Below, piece after piece: positions 16,933 through 26,168 of a stretch of DNA of 64,000 bases (its first letter is position 1; each line of letters starts with the position of its first letter). Where the stretch lies: NCBI RefSeq assembly GCF_010500245.1, contig NZ_JAAGOX010000053.1, positions 1 through 64,000 on the forward strand. Direction: 5' to 3'. A program made the translations under genes and the position numbers. Origin of the DNA: Ruegeria sp. PrR005 (GTDB lineage: Bacteria; Pseudomonadota; Alphaproteobacteria; Rhodobacterales; Rhodobacteraceae). Under the pieces are notes generated by a model. That model was given only the letters and a program-made list of their open reading frames with translations. It did not search any database and was not told the DNA's origin.

Positions 16933-18234
16933 TCAGATCTTGTCGCGCAGGCTGAACCACAGCATGGCCAGAACCAGCAGGGGTGTCCGCAAGGCAGGGC
17001 CGCCGGGGAACGCGGGCGTCGGCACGCTTGCCATGACGTCAAAGCGTTCGGCCTGACCGGCAATCGTTTCGGCCGCGATTTGACCCGACAAGGTCGCCAT
17101 AGCGACCCCATGGCCAGAGAATCCCGACAGGCTGAGGATATTGCCCGCTAGCCGTTCATAATGTGGCATCCGGTTCATCGTGATGCCCAGCGTTCCGCCC
17201 CAGGCATGGTCGATCCGGATATCGGCCAGTTGCGGAAAGATCTCCAGCATCGGCTTGCGCACCTTGGAGGCTATATCCCTGGGGAAGCGATAGCTGTAGC
17301 TTTCAGTACCGCCGAACAGCAGGCGGTGGTCATCAGAGAACCGGAAATAGTTGACCACGAACTTGCTGTCGGCCACCGCGACATTGCCCCGGATCAGGCT
17401 TTCCTGTCGCTCCGGCGTCATCGGTTCGGTTGCGACAACATAGTTGTTGATCGGCATGACGCGCGCGGCGACCCGGTCGTCGAGACGCCCGAGATAGCCG
17501 TTGCAGCCCATGACAACGAAACGCGCCGTGATCTCGGCCTTGGCGGTCTTGACCTTGGCCGGGTCGGTTTCGGTGAGCGACAGAACCTTGGAGCCCTCAT
17601 AGATCCGCACACCGGCGGCCACCGCCATCCGCGCCAGGCCAAGGGCAAATTCCAGCGGGTCGATGTGACCCGCATCCTCGTAGATGCAGCCGCCGAAATA
17701 GGCGTCCGAGGCCACCAGATCACGCATCTCTTCCCGATCCAGCGCGCGGATGTTGGTGTAGCCGTAGGTTTCCCGCAAATGGCGGACGTGGTCGTGGCTG
17801 TGGCGCACGAAGCGTTCCCGGTGATCGGCATGAATGATGCCGGGATGGAAATCGGCATGCACCAGATCCGAGCCCGACAGGTCCCGCACCAGATCGACCG
17901 ACTGCCGCGCGATCTGCCACAGGGCGCGGGCGTGATCCGGGCCGACCATCTTTTCCAGCTCTTCCTGCTCGACCCGCTGCCCCTGCCCCACCTGACCGCC
18001 GTTGCGGCCCGATGCGCCAAAACCCACCCGCTGCGCCTCGAGCAGGATCACATCATAGCCCCGCTGCGCCAGATGCAAGGCCGCCGACAGCCCGGTGAAC
18101 CCGCCGCCGATCACGCAGACATCGCAGTCAAGCGTTCCTTGCGCCTCGGCGAAGGGCTCCAGATGCTTGGCATGGGCGGCATAATACGAGGGCGGGTAGT
18201 GCCCCGAACGATCGTTTACGGTCAGCAGATCCAT
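16933..18234 (-). CDS. FAD-dependent amine oxidoreductase (DAO / PuuB-OrdL family)
   Basis: The 433 aa protein has a dinucleotide-binding motif CDVCVIGGGFTGLSAALHLA near residue 38, followed by GFGASGRNGGQVGQGQR, the FAD-contacting segment of gamma-glutamylputrescine oxidase and similar proteins. The C-terminus contains WGGTLGITMNRMPHYERL and LSGFSGHGVAMATLSGQI, typical of this family. These enzymes oxidise secondary or primary amines such as gamma-glutamylputrescine. The gene stands alone, without puuA, puuC or puuD beside it, so the substrate is uncertain. A ydc-type putrescine system is encoded 22 kb away. An inverted repeat lies about 90 bp upstream of its start. Confidence 0.88.
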   Translation of the reverse strand: MDLLTVNDRSGHYPPSYYAAHAKHLEPFAEAQGTLDCDVCVIGGGFTGLSAALHLAQRGYDVILLEAQRVGFGASGRNGGQVGQGQRVEQEELEKMVGPDHARALWQIARQSVDLVRDLSGSDLVHADFHPGIIHADHRERFVRHSHDHVRHLRETYGYTNIRALDREEMRDLVASDAYFGGCIYEDAGHIDPLEFALGLARMAVAAGVRIYEGSKVLSLTETDPAKVKTAKAEITARFVVMGCNGYLGRLDDRVAARVMPINNYVVATEPMTPERQESLIRGNVAVADSKFVVNYFRFSDDHRLLFGGTESYSYRFPRDIASKVRKPMLEIFPQLADIRIDHAWGGTLGITMNRMPHYERLAGNILSLSGFSGHGVAMATLSGQIAAETIAGQAERFDVMASVPTPAFPGGPALRTPLLVLAMLWFSLRDKI

Positions 18235-18318
18235 CGGCAGAGTCCTGTTCTTTTGCGGACAGACATAGCAGCCCGGAACAGGTCCTGCCAGATATGATCA
18301 AATTATTTTGTGGCAAGT

Positions 18319-18337
18319 GTCGCCACGTTTTGGCGAC
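18319..18337. promoter_or_regulatory. Inverted repeat upstream of the amine oxidoreductase
   Basis: GTCGCCA-CGTTT-TGGCGAC is a perfect 7 bp inverted repeat. A further TGGC at 18311 adds a partial dyad with the left arm. No T-run follows on either strand, so an operator is more likely than a terminator. It is about 85-100 bp upstream of the oxidoreductase start and in the non-coding gap after the Na/Pi gene, which is transcribed toward it. Confidence 0.35.
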
Positions 18338-18462
18338 GATCATGGCCACACCCCCCCTTGGCAATGGGTCGCACAACGGCCATGATGTCGAAGATCGGGG
18401 GCCTGTTGGCCATACGCCACAGGGCCCGGGAAAAAATGATCAAAACGGCCGGTGTGATCCTG

Positions 18463-20145
18463 TCAGACTTCTTCCTGTCCTCGCGGCAGGGTTTCGATCA
18501 GCCGGGTTTCGAGCAACTGCCCATTGTGATACAGGATCGGATAGGCGACCGCCGAGATATGACTGTTGAATTCCCGCAACGCGCGCAGCGTTTCGAGGTG
18601 AATGTCACTGGTCTCGAAACTTTGCTTCTCACCGTTCTGCAAGCGTTTGAAATGGCGCTTGCGGCTGTCCCGTTCGGCGCGTTTCAACTCGGTCTTTTCC
18701 AGGCTGAGCAGGCGCGCGCTCTCCAGATCGTCGGAGATCAGCACGTTCGAGGCGAGCTTCAGGTTGGCCATGATCGTCTCGTGCATGTTCTGAAGCTCGG
18801 ACCACCCCTCGCGGGAAAAGCTCTTGCCCGTCTTGCGCAGCTCGCCCGCCAGTACGGTCAGCCGCCGGGCGACCACGTCGCCGGCAGTTTCCAGGCGCAC
18901 CGCATATTCCAGCATGTCGCGGGCAATCTTGGCCGTGTCCTCGCCCATGGTTTCGACCGGCAAGGCCGCCACGAACCGACGGATGCCGGACAGGCATTCG
19001 TTGACCTCTTCATCCAGCGCCTGCACGGCCTTGATCCGGGCCTTGTCGCCATCGCGGTAGAGGCCAAGCGTCGGCCGGAACATGGCATCGACCAGGTCGG
19101 TCATCACCAGCAGTTCGCGTTTCAGACTGGAAAGAGCCTGGGCGGGGCTGCCGATATGGGTGGGGTCCAGATTGCTGTGCCGCTTCAACAGCGACTCGGG
19201 GCTCATAGGGTCGACCGGATCGGGCAACAGCCGTGTCAGCGGCGCTTCCAGCGCCGAACAGAAAGGCAAGGCTAGGATCAGCAGCGAGGCGTTGAACGCC
19301 AGATGCGCGTTGACCAGCATCTGGCCGCCATACCCAGAGGCATCCAGTCCACTCGCAATGATCATGTTCACGGCAAACAGGCACAGAACGGCCCAGGTGC
19401 CGCGCAGCGCCAGATTGCCAAAGGGGATGCGCCGCCCCGTCATCGGCATACCCCTTGTCAGCCAGACGGGGATGAAGGCGCTGCCAAAGTTGGCCCCAAG
19501 CACCAGCGACAGACCCGCGACAAAGGGGATCGCTCCGATCTGGACCAGGGTCACGCACATCAGGATGGCGGCGACCGAGGAATGCATGACAAAGGCCAGT
19601 ACAGCCCCGACGATAAAGGCGGTGACATAGTCCCGGGCCAAGTATTCGGCGACGGCAGGCAGGAACGCGCTGTCCCGGATCGGATCCATGGCCTCGCGCA
19701 GAAAGCGCAGTGAAATCAGGATAAAGGCGACACCCATCAGGATCCGGCCCAGTTGGCGCGCCTTGCGCGCCTCGGTCTTGACAAAAAGCCAGCCGCCAAC
19801 CGCCAGCAGCAGGGGCACCAGCCAATCCAGCCGGTAGGACAGAACCTGAATGATCAGCGCGGAACCCAGATCACCGCCCAGCACAATTGCCAGACCCTGA
19901 CCAAAGCCCAGCAAACCGGCACCCGCGAAGCCCGAGGTCAGCAAGGCGACGGCGGCCGAGCTTTGCAGGATCATTGCCATGCAGAGGCCGACGACACTGG
20001 ACCGCAACGCCCCTTGCCGGCCGGTCATGACCCTTTGGAACGAGGCGCCGTAAGCGCGTTCGATCCCTGTCCGCACCATCCGCACCGCGAACAGCAACAG
20101 CATGGTGGCACCGGCCAACTGGATGAGAAATGCGAATATGGCCAT
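18463..20145 (-). CDS. Na+/phosphate symporter family protein with PhoU-like tail
   Basis: The 560 aa protein has an N-terminal half of eight or more membrane segments with two inverted repeats of the NptA/Na-Pi type, including QSSAAVALLTSGFAGAG and a second HSSVAAILMCV. These QSS/HSS signatures line the substrate site in Na/Pi cotransporters. The C-terminal 220 residues are soluble and helical, like a PhoU domain, as in bacterial YjbB-type proteins. The predicted role is sodium-coupled movement of phosphate across the inner membrane. It lies 3 bases downstream of the IMPase-type phosphatase gene on the same strand, so phosphate released by that enzyme may be linked to transport. Confidence 0.9.
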   Translation of the reverse strand: MAIFAFLIQLAGATMLLLFAVRMVRTGIERAYGASFQRVMTGRQGALRSSVVGLCMAMILQSSAAVALLTSGFAGAGLLGFGQGLAIVLGGDLGSALIIQVLSYRLDWLVPLLLAVGGWLFVKTEARKARQLGRILMGVAFILISLRFLREAMDPIRDSAFLPAVAEYLARDYVTAFIVGAVLAFVMHSSVAAILMCVTLVQIGAIPFVAGLSLVLGANFGSAFIPVWLTRGMPMTGRRIPFGNLALRGTWAVLCLFAVNMIIASGLDASGYGGQMLVNAHLAFNASLLILALPFCSALEAPLTRLLPDPVDPMSPESLLKRHSNLDPTHIGSPAQALSSLKRELLVMTDLVDAMFRPTLGLYRDGDKARIKAVQALDEEVNECLSGIRRFVAALPVETMGEDTAKIARDMLEYAVRLETAGDVVARRLTVLAGELRKTGKSFSREGWSELQNMHETIMANLKLASNVLISDDLESARLLSLEKTELKRAERDSRKRHFKRLQNGEKQSFETSDIHLETLRALREFNSHISAVAYPILYHNGQLLETRLIETLPRGQEEV

Positions 20146-20148
20146 GGT

Positions 20149-20922
20149 CTAGCCGTTCAAAAGGTCAAGCAGGTCGCGATGCAACTCGGGCGACGCGGCA
20201 GACACGACGCGCCCGTCCGAGGCCAAAGTCAACGGGTTTCCCTGCCAGTCGGTGATCTGTCCACCCGCCGCCCGCACGACCGCAGACAACGCCATATAGT
20301 CATAGGGTTGCAGGTCGTAATCGACCACGGCATCGACATGACCCATCGCCACCAGGGCATGCGGATAACAGTCATAACCCAGCCGCCGGGTCTGGCCACA
20401 GCCCATCAATCGGGCGAAGACAGCCGGATGATCGCGATAGATCTTCTCGCCCTCGTTCACGAACAGGCGCGCGTCATCAAGCCGTGTCTGCCCGGACACC
20501 CGGATCGCAGATCCGTTCAGTGTCGCGCCTATGCCCGGAATGCCGATCAGGGTTTCCCGCAAGGCAGGCGCCCCGATGATGCCCAGAATGGGATCCCCGT
20601 TGTCGAGCAGCGCCAGCAGGAACCCGAAAAGCGGATGCCCGGTCAGAAAGGAACGGGTGCCGTCGATCGGGTCGACGACCCAGAGATAACGGGAGTCGCC
20701 GTGTTTTGTCCCATGCTCCTCGCCCAAGATGCCGTGATCGCTGAAATGCTCGGTCAGGTAGTCTCGCACCATCTGCTCGACGGCCTTGTCGGCCTGGGTG
20801 ACCGGGCTTTCATCGGCTTTGAGTTCGACCTGCAACTGGCCGCGAAAATACCCGCGCGCAATTTCGGCGGCCTTCTCGGCTATCACCTCGGCATGCGCGG
20901 CAAAATCATGACCCGTCACCAT
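20149..20922 (-). CDS. hisN: Inositol-monophosphatase-family phosphatase, HisN-like
   Basis: The 257 aa Mg-dependent phosphatase carries the first metal motif GEEHG (about residue 67), WVVDPIDGTRSF (about 80-91) and a second metal motif in VDYDLQPYDYMALSAVVRAAG (about 200-220). Histidinol-phosphatases of the HisN group show this DPIDGT..F pattern and this length, and hydrolyse L-histidinol phosphate, the step before HisD. Inositol or other sugar monophosphatase activity cannot be excluded. It is upstream of the Na/Pi symporter gene in a two-gene unit. The 269 bp gap to norF holds no gene I can support. Confidence 0.85.
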   Translation of the reverse strand: MVTGHDFAAHAEVIAEKAAEIARGYFRGQLQVELKADESPVTQADKAVEQMVRDYLTEHFSDHGILGEEHGTKHGDSRYLWVVDPIDGTRSFLTGHPLFGFLLALLDNGDPILGIIGAPALRETLIGIPGIGATLNGSAIRVSGQTRLDDARLFVNEGEKIYRDHPAVFARLMGCGQTRRLGYDCYPHALVAMGHVDAVVDYDLQPYDYMALSAVVRAAGGQITDWQGNPLTLASDGRVVSAASPELHRDLLDLLNG

Positions 20923-21191
20923 CTGGCTTTCTCCCGTTCAGGCGTGCCTGATATGGCTGGATGGTCCAGCAGGACAAAGCGGCATCTGCCCGAGTTCAGC
21001 CTATTGCAAATCCTGTTGTATCTCATAAGGATCGTGTTCCCACCGCTGCCGGCAACAAATCTGTCTCGTGCTCTCATTCACGTCCGGTTTTGTTGCTTTA
21101 TTTGGGATTTTGCACGATTTCTGCCCGTTTGTACAGAGATCGTGACATTCAGCGCCCCAATCCGGTCAAAATCGGTCAGGCCATGGCGCGT

Positions 21192-21494
21192 CTACAAAGC
21201 CGCCGGGTAGATCAGGAACAGGCCAAGCACCAGACCAAAGAAACAGGCGATGATGATGCTCAGACCGGACAACCACGACCGGGCGGCCGACAGTTCAAGG
21301 TATCGGGCCAGGATCACGCGCGCCTTGATCAGGGCCAACACCAGGACGGCGGCTGCCACGATCTGTTGCGGCACCGGCAAGACGGTTGCCCCTGTCGATG
21401 CCAGGCTCAGCGCCAGCAAGGCCAGCCAGGCCGTGGTCAGGTTGAGCCTGCGGCCATGTTGCGGGGTCTTGGCAGTGGGGTCCGGGGTTTCCAC
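21192..21494 (-). CDS. norF: NorF, small membrane subunit of the nor operon
   Basis: The 100 aa product starts at GTG, five bases after the norE stop, and has three predicted membrane segments: LTTAWLALLALSLASTGA, PQQIVAAAVLVLALIKAR and WLSGLSIIIACFFGLVLGLF. It resembles cytochrome-oxidase subunit IV-like NorF proteins, which accompany NorE and support nitric oxide reductase assembly or activity. It is the last gene of norCBQDEF. No ATG is available in a suitable position, so the GTG start is inferred from spacing and length. Confidence 0.75.
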   Translation of the reverse strand: METPDPTAKTPQHGRRLNLTTAWLALLALSLASTGATVLPVPQQIVAAAVLVLALIKARVILARYLELSAARSWLSGLSIIIACFFGLVLGLFLIYPAAL

Positions 21495-21499
21495 GATCT

Positions 21500-22048
21500 T
21501 TATCCCAACAGGTAGACAACGGGAAACAGCAGGACCCAGACCAGGTCGACCATGTGCCAGAACTGTGCGCCTGCCTCTATGTTTCCGGTATCGTCGCGCC
21601 AGGCGACCAGAAGCAGAACCATCACGCCCGCCACCACATGCGCGGCGTGAAACCCCGTAAGCAGGTAATAGAACATGAAAAACGGGTGGGTCTCGTAGCT
21701 GATCCCCTGCGCCGCCTTGCCGACATATTCCGCGCCTTTCACGATCAGGAACACACATCCCAACGCCGCCGCCGCCACCAGCGAAAGCCGGGCCTGCACC
21801 CGGCGATCCTTGCGCCGGTACTCCAACCCCTTGGCCGCTAGAAAGCCGGAAGTGACAAGCACGGCGGTATTCATCGCCGCGCCGGTTCGGTAAAGGGCCG
21901 ATTGCGCTTCGGCAAAGCCGCTTGGATCGGTCAGGCGGACAGCCATGAAGGCCAAGAGGCCCGCGCCGAACACCAAAAGCTCGCTGAAGATCAGCACCCA
22001 CATCAGCAACTCGCCGGGGAGTTCGTCGATCCCTGATGTTTGCTTCAT
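21500..22048 (-). CDS. norE: NorE, cytochrome c oxidase subunit III-like protein
   Basis: The 182 aa membrane protein has five hydrophobic segments and the subunit III signature TGFHAAHVVAGVMVLL, plus FWHMVDLVWVLLFPVVYLLG at the C-terminus. Its N-terminal GELLMWVLIFSELLVFGAGL is typical of NorE. NorE is an accessory of bacterial nitric oxide reductase, needed for full activity in Paracoccus-type operons. Its ATG overlaps the norD stop by four bases, so translation is coupled. Confidence 0.92.
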   Translation of the reverse strand: MKQTSGIDELPGELLMWVLIFSELLVFGAGLLAFMAVRLTDPSGFAEAQSALYRTGAAMNTAVLVTSGFLAAKGLEYRRKDRRVQARLSLVAAAALGCVFLIVKGAEYVGKAAQGISYETHPFFMFYYLLTGFHAAHVVAGVMVLLLVAWRDDTGNIEAGAQFWHMVDLVWVLLFPVVYLLG

Positions 22049-23961
22049 GCCCCGACCAATTGCCGATAGATCTGTGGCAAGGCCATTGTCAGGCGATGCG
22101 GATCGGGGATGACGGCAAAACCGCCCTGTCCAAACATGCGGGGAAACCAGCTTTTGCCGGATTTGTCGATGGTGACACCGAACACCGATTGCCCGGCCCG
22201 CCGGGCTTCGTGAACGGCCTGCCTGGTATCCTCGATCCCATGGCGGCCTTCGTAATGGTCGAGATCATTGGGCTTGCCATCGGTGATGACCAGCAGCAGG
22301 CGGCGCTTGCGTGCCTGGCTGGCCAGATCCGCCGAAGCATGGCGCACCGCCGCGCCCAGCCGTGTGTAATGGCCGGGCCGCAGCGAGGCGATGCGCCGTT
22401 CGACCTGGGGCCCCATCACCTCGTCAAACCGCTTGCAGCGCTGCACATAAACGCGGTGCCGTTTCAGCGAACTGAAGGCATGGATGGCAAAGTCGTCGCC
22501 ACAGGCGTTCAACCCCCAGGCAAGCGCGGCCAGCGCCTCGCGCTCGATGTCGATCACGGCGCGACCGGTGACCACGCTTTCGGTCGAACGGCTGACGTCG
22601 AGCAGGATGGAGACCGCCAGATCCCGTGCCTGTGGCCGGGATTGCAGCCAGACCCGCTCGTTTCCTTCGCCATTGGCGCGGCGGTCGGTTTCGGCCCGAA
22701 CGGCGGCTTCGATATCCAGTTGGTCGCCGTCCAGATGGCCACGGGTCATCACCCGCCCGGGGCGCAGCGCCTCGAACTGGCGCCGGACCGCGCGAATGCG
22801 GCGGGCGGTAGCCGGATCCTTGGCAAACTCCACCGCATCGTCGCGAATATCGGCGTCCGAGGTCAGGACGTTGACATGGTCCGGCAGGTACTGGCCCGAC
22901 CGGACATCCCATTCGGGATACAGGATGCGCCCCGACAGCCTTTCGCGGTCGACATCCTCGGGCGCAAGATCGAGATGCAGTTTCAGCCGGGTTGGCGGCG
23001 CCTTGGACACCTGACCCAACCCGATCTCGTCCTGATCGTCGGCAGCCTTTTTGGCGTTGTCGGGATCGTCGTCATCGACCCGGCGGTTGAGGTTCAGGAA
23101 CTCGGCCCAGCTCAGGATCGCCTCGAACTTGTGCAGGATGAAACTGTCGTTGCGTGCGGCCTGATCGGATTTGCGGCGACGGGCGCGGTGGGTCTTTTCA
23201 TTCGACTCCTCGGGCGGCCCTTCGGTATCGCGGCTTTCCACCTCGTGGTGTTCCGAGAACGCAACCGCTCGCAGTTCAGGCCAGAGCGGCACCGGGCGGA
23301 ACGGCTGATAGCCGCGCGGCGCGGTGACCTCACCCGCCTGTATCCGCACGGCCCGGGCCGAAAGTTGCGAAGGATCGCCCAGCATATGGCGGATCAACTC
23401 CTCGACCGCCGCCTCGTCGGGCGGCAGGGCGGGGGTTTCACGATGATGCAACAGGCCCCTGCACAGCTCGGCATAAAGCGGACGCAGGCCCGGCGCATTG
23501 TCCAGCGTGGCGTCGACCATGGCCTGCGCGGCCACCAAAGCGTTCAGATCGGCGCGCAGGGGGTCGGATTCGTCGATCCGCGTGTCCGCATGCGCGGCGG
23601 CAGCGGCCAGCCAGACATAGAGCGCCCCGTTCGCCTCGCGCACGGGATAGACTGCCAGCCGGTCCGGCAGGCGCAGAACCTCACCATCGAAAGAGGCACG
23701 CGGCAGGATCTCGGCCTCGGTGGCCAGCTTGCGGCGCCAGCTCAGGCGATGGCGGGACAGTTCAGGGGAAACGGGGCGCAGTTCGACACTCGGCTTGCCG
23801 CCCAGGCCCCGGAAAAGAACGGCCAACCGCCCCGCGACCTCTGACAGGTCGACCGCGGCTCCTTCGTGCACCGATGGTGCATCGAGGCGGCTGGCAAGGG
23901 TGTGCCACAGTTTCCCGATTGTCTCCTCGGGTTCCCATGGCTCGAAGTCGATCTTGACCAT
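22045..23961 (-). CDS. norD: NorD, VWA-domain activation protein for NO reductase
   Basis: The 638 aa soluble protein ends in a von Willebrand A domain with a MIDAS motif ILLDVSRSTES and later LLLVITDGKPND. This is the NorD architecture. NorD works with the MoxR-type ATPase NorQ to activate the NorCB complex, probably in insertion of the non-haem iron FeB. The gene is placed between norQ and norE. The N-terminal 400 residues have acidic and Arg-rich stretches but no membrane segment. Confidence 0.93.
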   Translation of the reverse strand: MVKIDFEPWEPEETIGKLWHTLASRLDAPSVHEGAAVDLSEVAGRLAVLFRGLGGKPSVELRPVSPELSRHRLSWRRKLATEAEILPRASFDGEVLRLPDRLAVYPVREANGALYVWLAAAAAHADTRIDESDPLRADLNALVAAQAMVDATLDNAPGLRPLYAELCRGLLHHRETPALPPDEAAVEELIRHMLGDPSQLSARAVRIQAGEVTAPRGYQPFRPVPLWPELRAVAFSEHHEVESRDTEGPPEESNEKTHRARRRKSDQAARNDSFILHKFEAILSWAEFLNLNRRVDDDDPDNAKKAADDQDEIGLGQVSKAPPTRLKLHLDLAPEDVDRERLSGRILYPEWDVRSGQYLPDHVNVLTSDADIRDDAVEFAKDPATARRIRAVRRQFEALRPGRVMTRGHLDGDQLDIEAAVRAETDRRANGEGNERVWLQSRPQARDLAVSILLDVSRSTESVVTGRAVIDIEREALAALAWGLNACGDDFAIHAFSSLKRHRVYVQRCKRFDEVMGPQVERRIASLRPGHYTRLGAAVRHASADLASQARKRRLLLVITDGKPNDLDHYEGRHGIEDTRQAVHEARRAGQSVFGVTIDKSGKSWFPRMFGQGGFAVIPDPHRLTMALPQIYRQLVGA

Positions 23962-23970
23962 TGCTCGGCC

Positions 23971-24786
23971 TCACCCAAAGACGGCAACGGTCAGATCGAG
24001 GAGCCCGCGTTTGATATCCTCGTCATCAGTCAGAGGTTCGACCATGGCGGCTAGGATGGCGCGTTCGGTCGGCATGCCTTGTGCGATCAGCGTCGCGGCA
24101 TAGACAACGAGGCGGGTGGATACACCTTCCTCCAGATCCTGTCCCTTGAGCCCGCGCAGCTTGCCCGCGAGCCGGATCAGCGGCTTGCACCGGTCCAGCG
24201 GCAGGCCGCTTTCCTCGGAGACGACGCGCGCCTCCAGCTCGGGCGAAGGGAAGTCGAACTCCAGCGACAGGAACCGTTGCCGGGTCGAGGGTTTCAGGGT
24301 CTTGAGAATGTTCTGGTAGCCCGGGTTGTAGGACGCCACCAGCATGAAGCCGGGCGCGGCTTCCAGTTCTTCGCCGGTCCGATCGATCGGCAGGATGCGG
24401 CGGTCGTCGGTCAGCGGATGCAGCACAACGGTCACGTCCTTGCGTGCCTCGACCACCTCGTCGAGGTAACAGATCGCGCCCTCGCGCACCGCCCGGGTCA
24501 GCGGCCCGTCAACCCAGACCGTCTCGCCGCCCTTGAGCAGATAGCGCCCGATCAGGTCGGCGGCGGCCAGGTCGTCATGGCAGGCCACGGTGTAAAGCGG
24601 CCGACCCAGTTTCGCGGCCATATGGGCCACAAAGCGGGTCTTGCCACAGCCGGTCGGACCTTTCAGCAGGACCGGCAGATTGTTCGAATACGCGGCGGTG
24701 AAGACATCGCATTCATCGCCCTGCGGGAGGTAGAAGGGGGCGGCTGCCGCCCCCGTTCCGATGTTCATTGATCCATCCATTTCCAT
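23971..24786 (-). CDS. norQ: NorQ, MoxR-family AAA ATPase
   Basis: The 271 aa AAA+ protein has Walker A LLKGPTGCGKTRF (GPTGCGKT at 43-50), Walker B AICYLDEVVEARKD and a sensor 1 region LVASYNPGYQN, all typical of NorQ/CbbQ. It forms a ring with the VWA partner NorD to mature nitric oxide reductase. The first ATG overlaps the norB stop by one base; an in-frame ATG six codons later (MNIGTG) is an alternative start. Confidence 0.95.
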   Translation of the reverse strand: MEMDGSMNIGTGAAAAPFYLPQGDECDVFTAAYSNNLPVLLKGPTGCGKTRFVAHMAAKLGRPLYTVACHDDLAAADLIGRYLLKGGETVWVDGPLTRAVREGAICYLDEVVEARKDVTVVLHPLTDDRRILPIDRTGEELEAAPGFMLVASYNPGYQNILKTLKPSTRQRFLSLEFDFPSPELEARVVSEESGLPLDRCKPLIRLAGKLRGLKGQDLEEGVSTRLVVYAATLIAQGMPTERAILAAMVEPLTDDEDIKRGLLDLTVAVFG

Positions 24787-26153
24787 TACTCGGCTGGTGT
24801 TTCAGTTGCACCGCGCTCGATGATTTCCTTGCGCGGCACCCACATGGCGTAGATGAAGAGCAGCGCACCGATCACAACCACCACGCCAGATCCGAAGCGC
24901 ATCCAGTAGAAGATCGCGACCTGGTCCTGCACGTCCATGAAGTATTCGCCCAGGACGCGTTGCAGGTGGGTCTGGATCGTCCCTGCGAATGTCAGCACGA
25001 AGGTCATGAAGACCATGCCGCCGCTCATCAGCCAGAAGGAGGCCATGTTGAGCACCTGGTTATAGGGATCGCGGTTCAGCAGGATCGGCATTGCGTAGCT
25101 GAAGATGGCCAGGTTCAGCGACACATAGGCCCCGAAGAACGCCAGGTGCCCGTGGGCCGCAGTGATCTGGGTGCCGTGGGTGTAATAGTTCACCCCGTGC
25201 AGCGTGTGCAGGAAGCCCCAGACGCCGGCGCCAAAGAAGGCGAGCGTGGCACATCCCAGCGACCACAGCAGGGCGGCCTTGTTCGGATGGTCGCGGCGGC
25301 CCTTCCAGACCATGACAAAGGCAAATGCCATCATCGCGAAGAAGGGGATCACCTCGAGCGAGCTGAAGATCGACCCGATCCACTGCCAGTACCCGGGGGT
25401 ACCGATCCAATAATAGTGGTGGCCAGTGCCCAGGATACCCGAGAACAGCGCGGCGGCGACGATGACATAAAGCCATTTCTCGACCACCTCGCGGTCAACG
25501 CCGGTGAGCTTGAGCATCAGATAGGCCAGGATCGAGGCCATGATCAGTTCCCACACGCCTTCGACCCACAGGTGGACGACGTACCACCAGTACTGCTTGT
25601 CCAGCGCCAGGTTCGACGGGTTGTAGAAGCTGAACAGGAACAGCAGCGCCAGACCCCACAGACCCAAGAGCAGGATGTTGGTGATCGCGGTCTTCTTGCC
25701 CTTCAGCACGGTCATCGACACGTTGTAAAGGAAGATGAGCGCCGCCACCACGATACCGGCCTTGACCCATTTGGGTTGTTCCAGGAATTCGCGCCCTTCC
25801 TTGCCAAGCAGGAAGTTGCCCTCGAACAGGTTGAACACATAGGTCACCACCACGCCCAGCGTGCCGACCACGAGGATCAGCAGTTGCAGATAGGCCAGCT
25901 TGGTGGAGTGGATTTCGCGTTCCGCCTCTTCCGGGATCAGGAAATAGGCAGCGCCAAAGAACCCGGTGATCAGCCAGACGATCAACGAGTTGGTGTGGAG
26001 CATCCGCACGATGTTGAACGGCAGCAGTTCACTCAGCGTGTTGGGCGCGACATAGATCCAGCCGGCGAGCAGACCGCCCAGCACCTGGATCGCAAACAGG
26101 CCCATCGCTACGGCAAAGTAGACGAGGGCGATTTTCTGGGATTCGTATTTCAT
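24786..26153 (-). CDS. norB: Nitric oxide reductase large subunit NorB
   Basis: The 455 aa haem-copper oxidase family protein has about twelve membrane segments. Ligand motifs are visible: VVHLWVEGVWELI (His and the Glu residues specific to NO reductase), GTGHHYYWIGTP (His-His pair) and TAAHGHLAFFGAYVSLN (haem histidines). It reduces 2 NO to N2O at a haem b3-FeB centre in the inner membrane, receiving electrons from NorC. Length and lack of a quinol-oxidase N-terminal extension mark it as cNor type. It begins 15 bases after norC. Confidence 0.98.
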   Translation of the reverse strand: MKYESQKIALVYFAVAMGLFAIQVLGGLLAGWIYVAPNTLSELLPFNIVRMLHTNSLIVWLITGFFGAAYFLIPEEAEREIHSTKLAYLQLLILVVGTLGVVVTYVFNLFEGNFLLGKEGREFLEQPKWVKAGIVVAALIFLYNVSMTVLKGKKTAITNILLLGLWGLALLFLFSFYNPSNLALDKQYWWYVVHLWVEGVWELIMASILAYLMLKLTGVDREVVEKWLYVIVAAALFSGILGTGHHYYWIGTPGYWQWIGSIFSSLEVIPFFAMMAFAFVMVWKGRRDHPNKAALLWSLGCATLAFFGAGVWGFLHTLHGVNYYTHGTQITAAHGHLAFFGAYVSLNLAIFSYAMPILLNRDPYNQVLNMASFWLMSGGMVFMTFVLTFAGTIQTHLQRVLGEYFMDVQDQVAIFYWMRFGSGVVVVIGALLFIYAMWVPRKEIIERGATETPAE

Positions 26154-26168
26154 GTCTCCGCTCCCTTC

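Noticed and set aside
18319-18337. Inverted repeat as intrinsic terminator
   Set aside because: The stem is perfect, but no T-run follows on either strand.
20923-21191. Possible small gene in the hisN-norF gap
   Set aside because: Open frames there have no convincing ribosome-binding site, and their translations are extensions of shadow frames.
22045-24786. NorQ/NorD as a MoxR-VWA conflict system
   Set aside because: Their place in norCBQDEF and their sequences identify them as NO reductase maturation factors.
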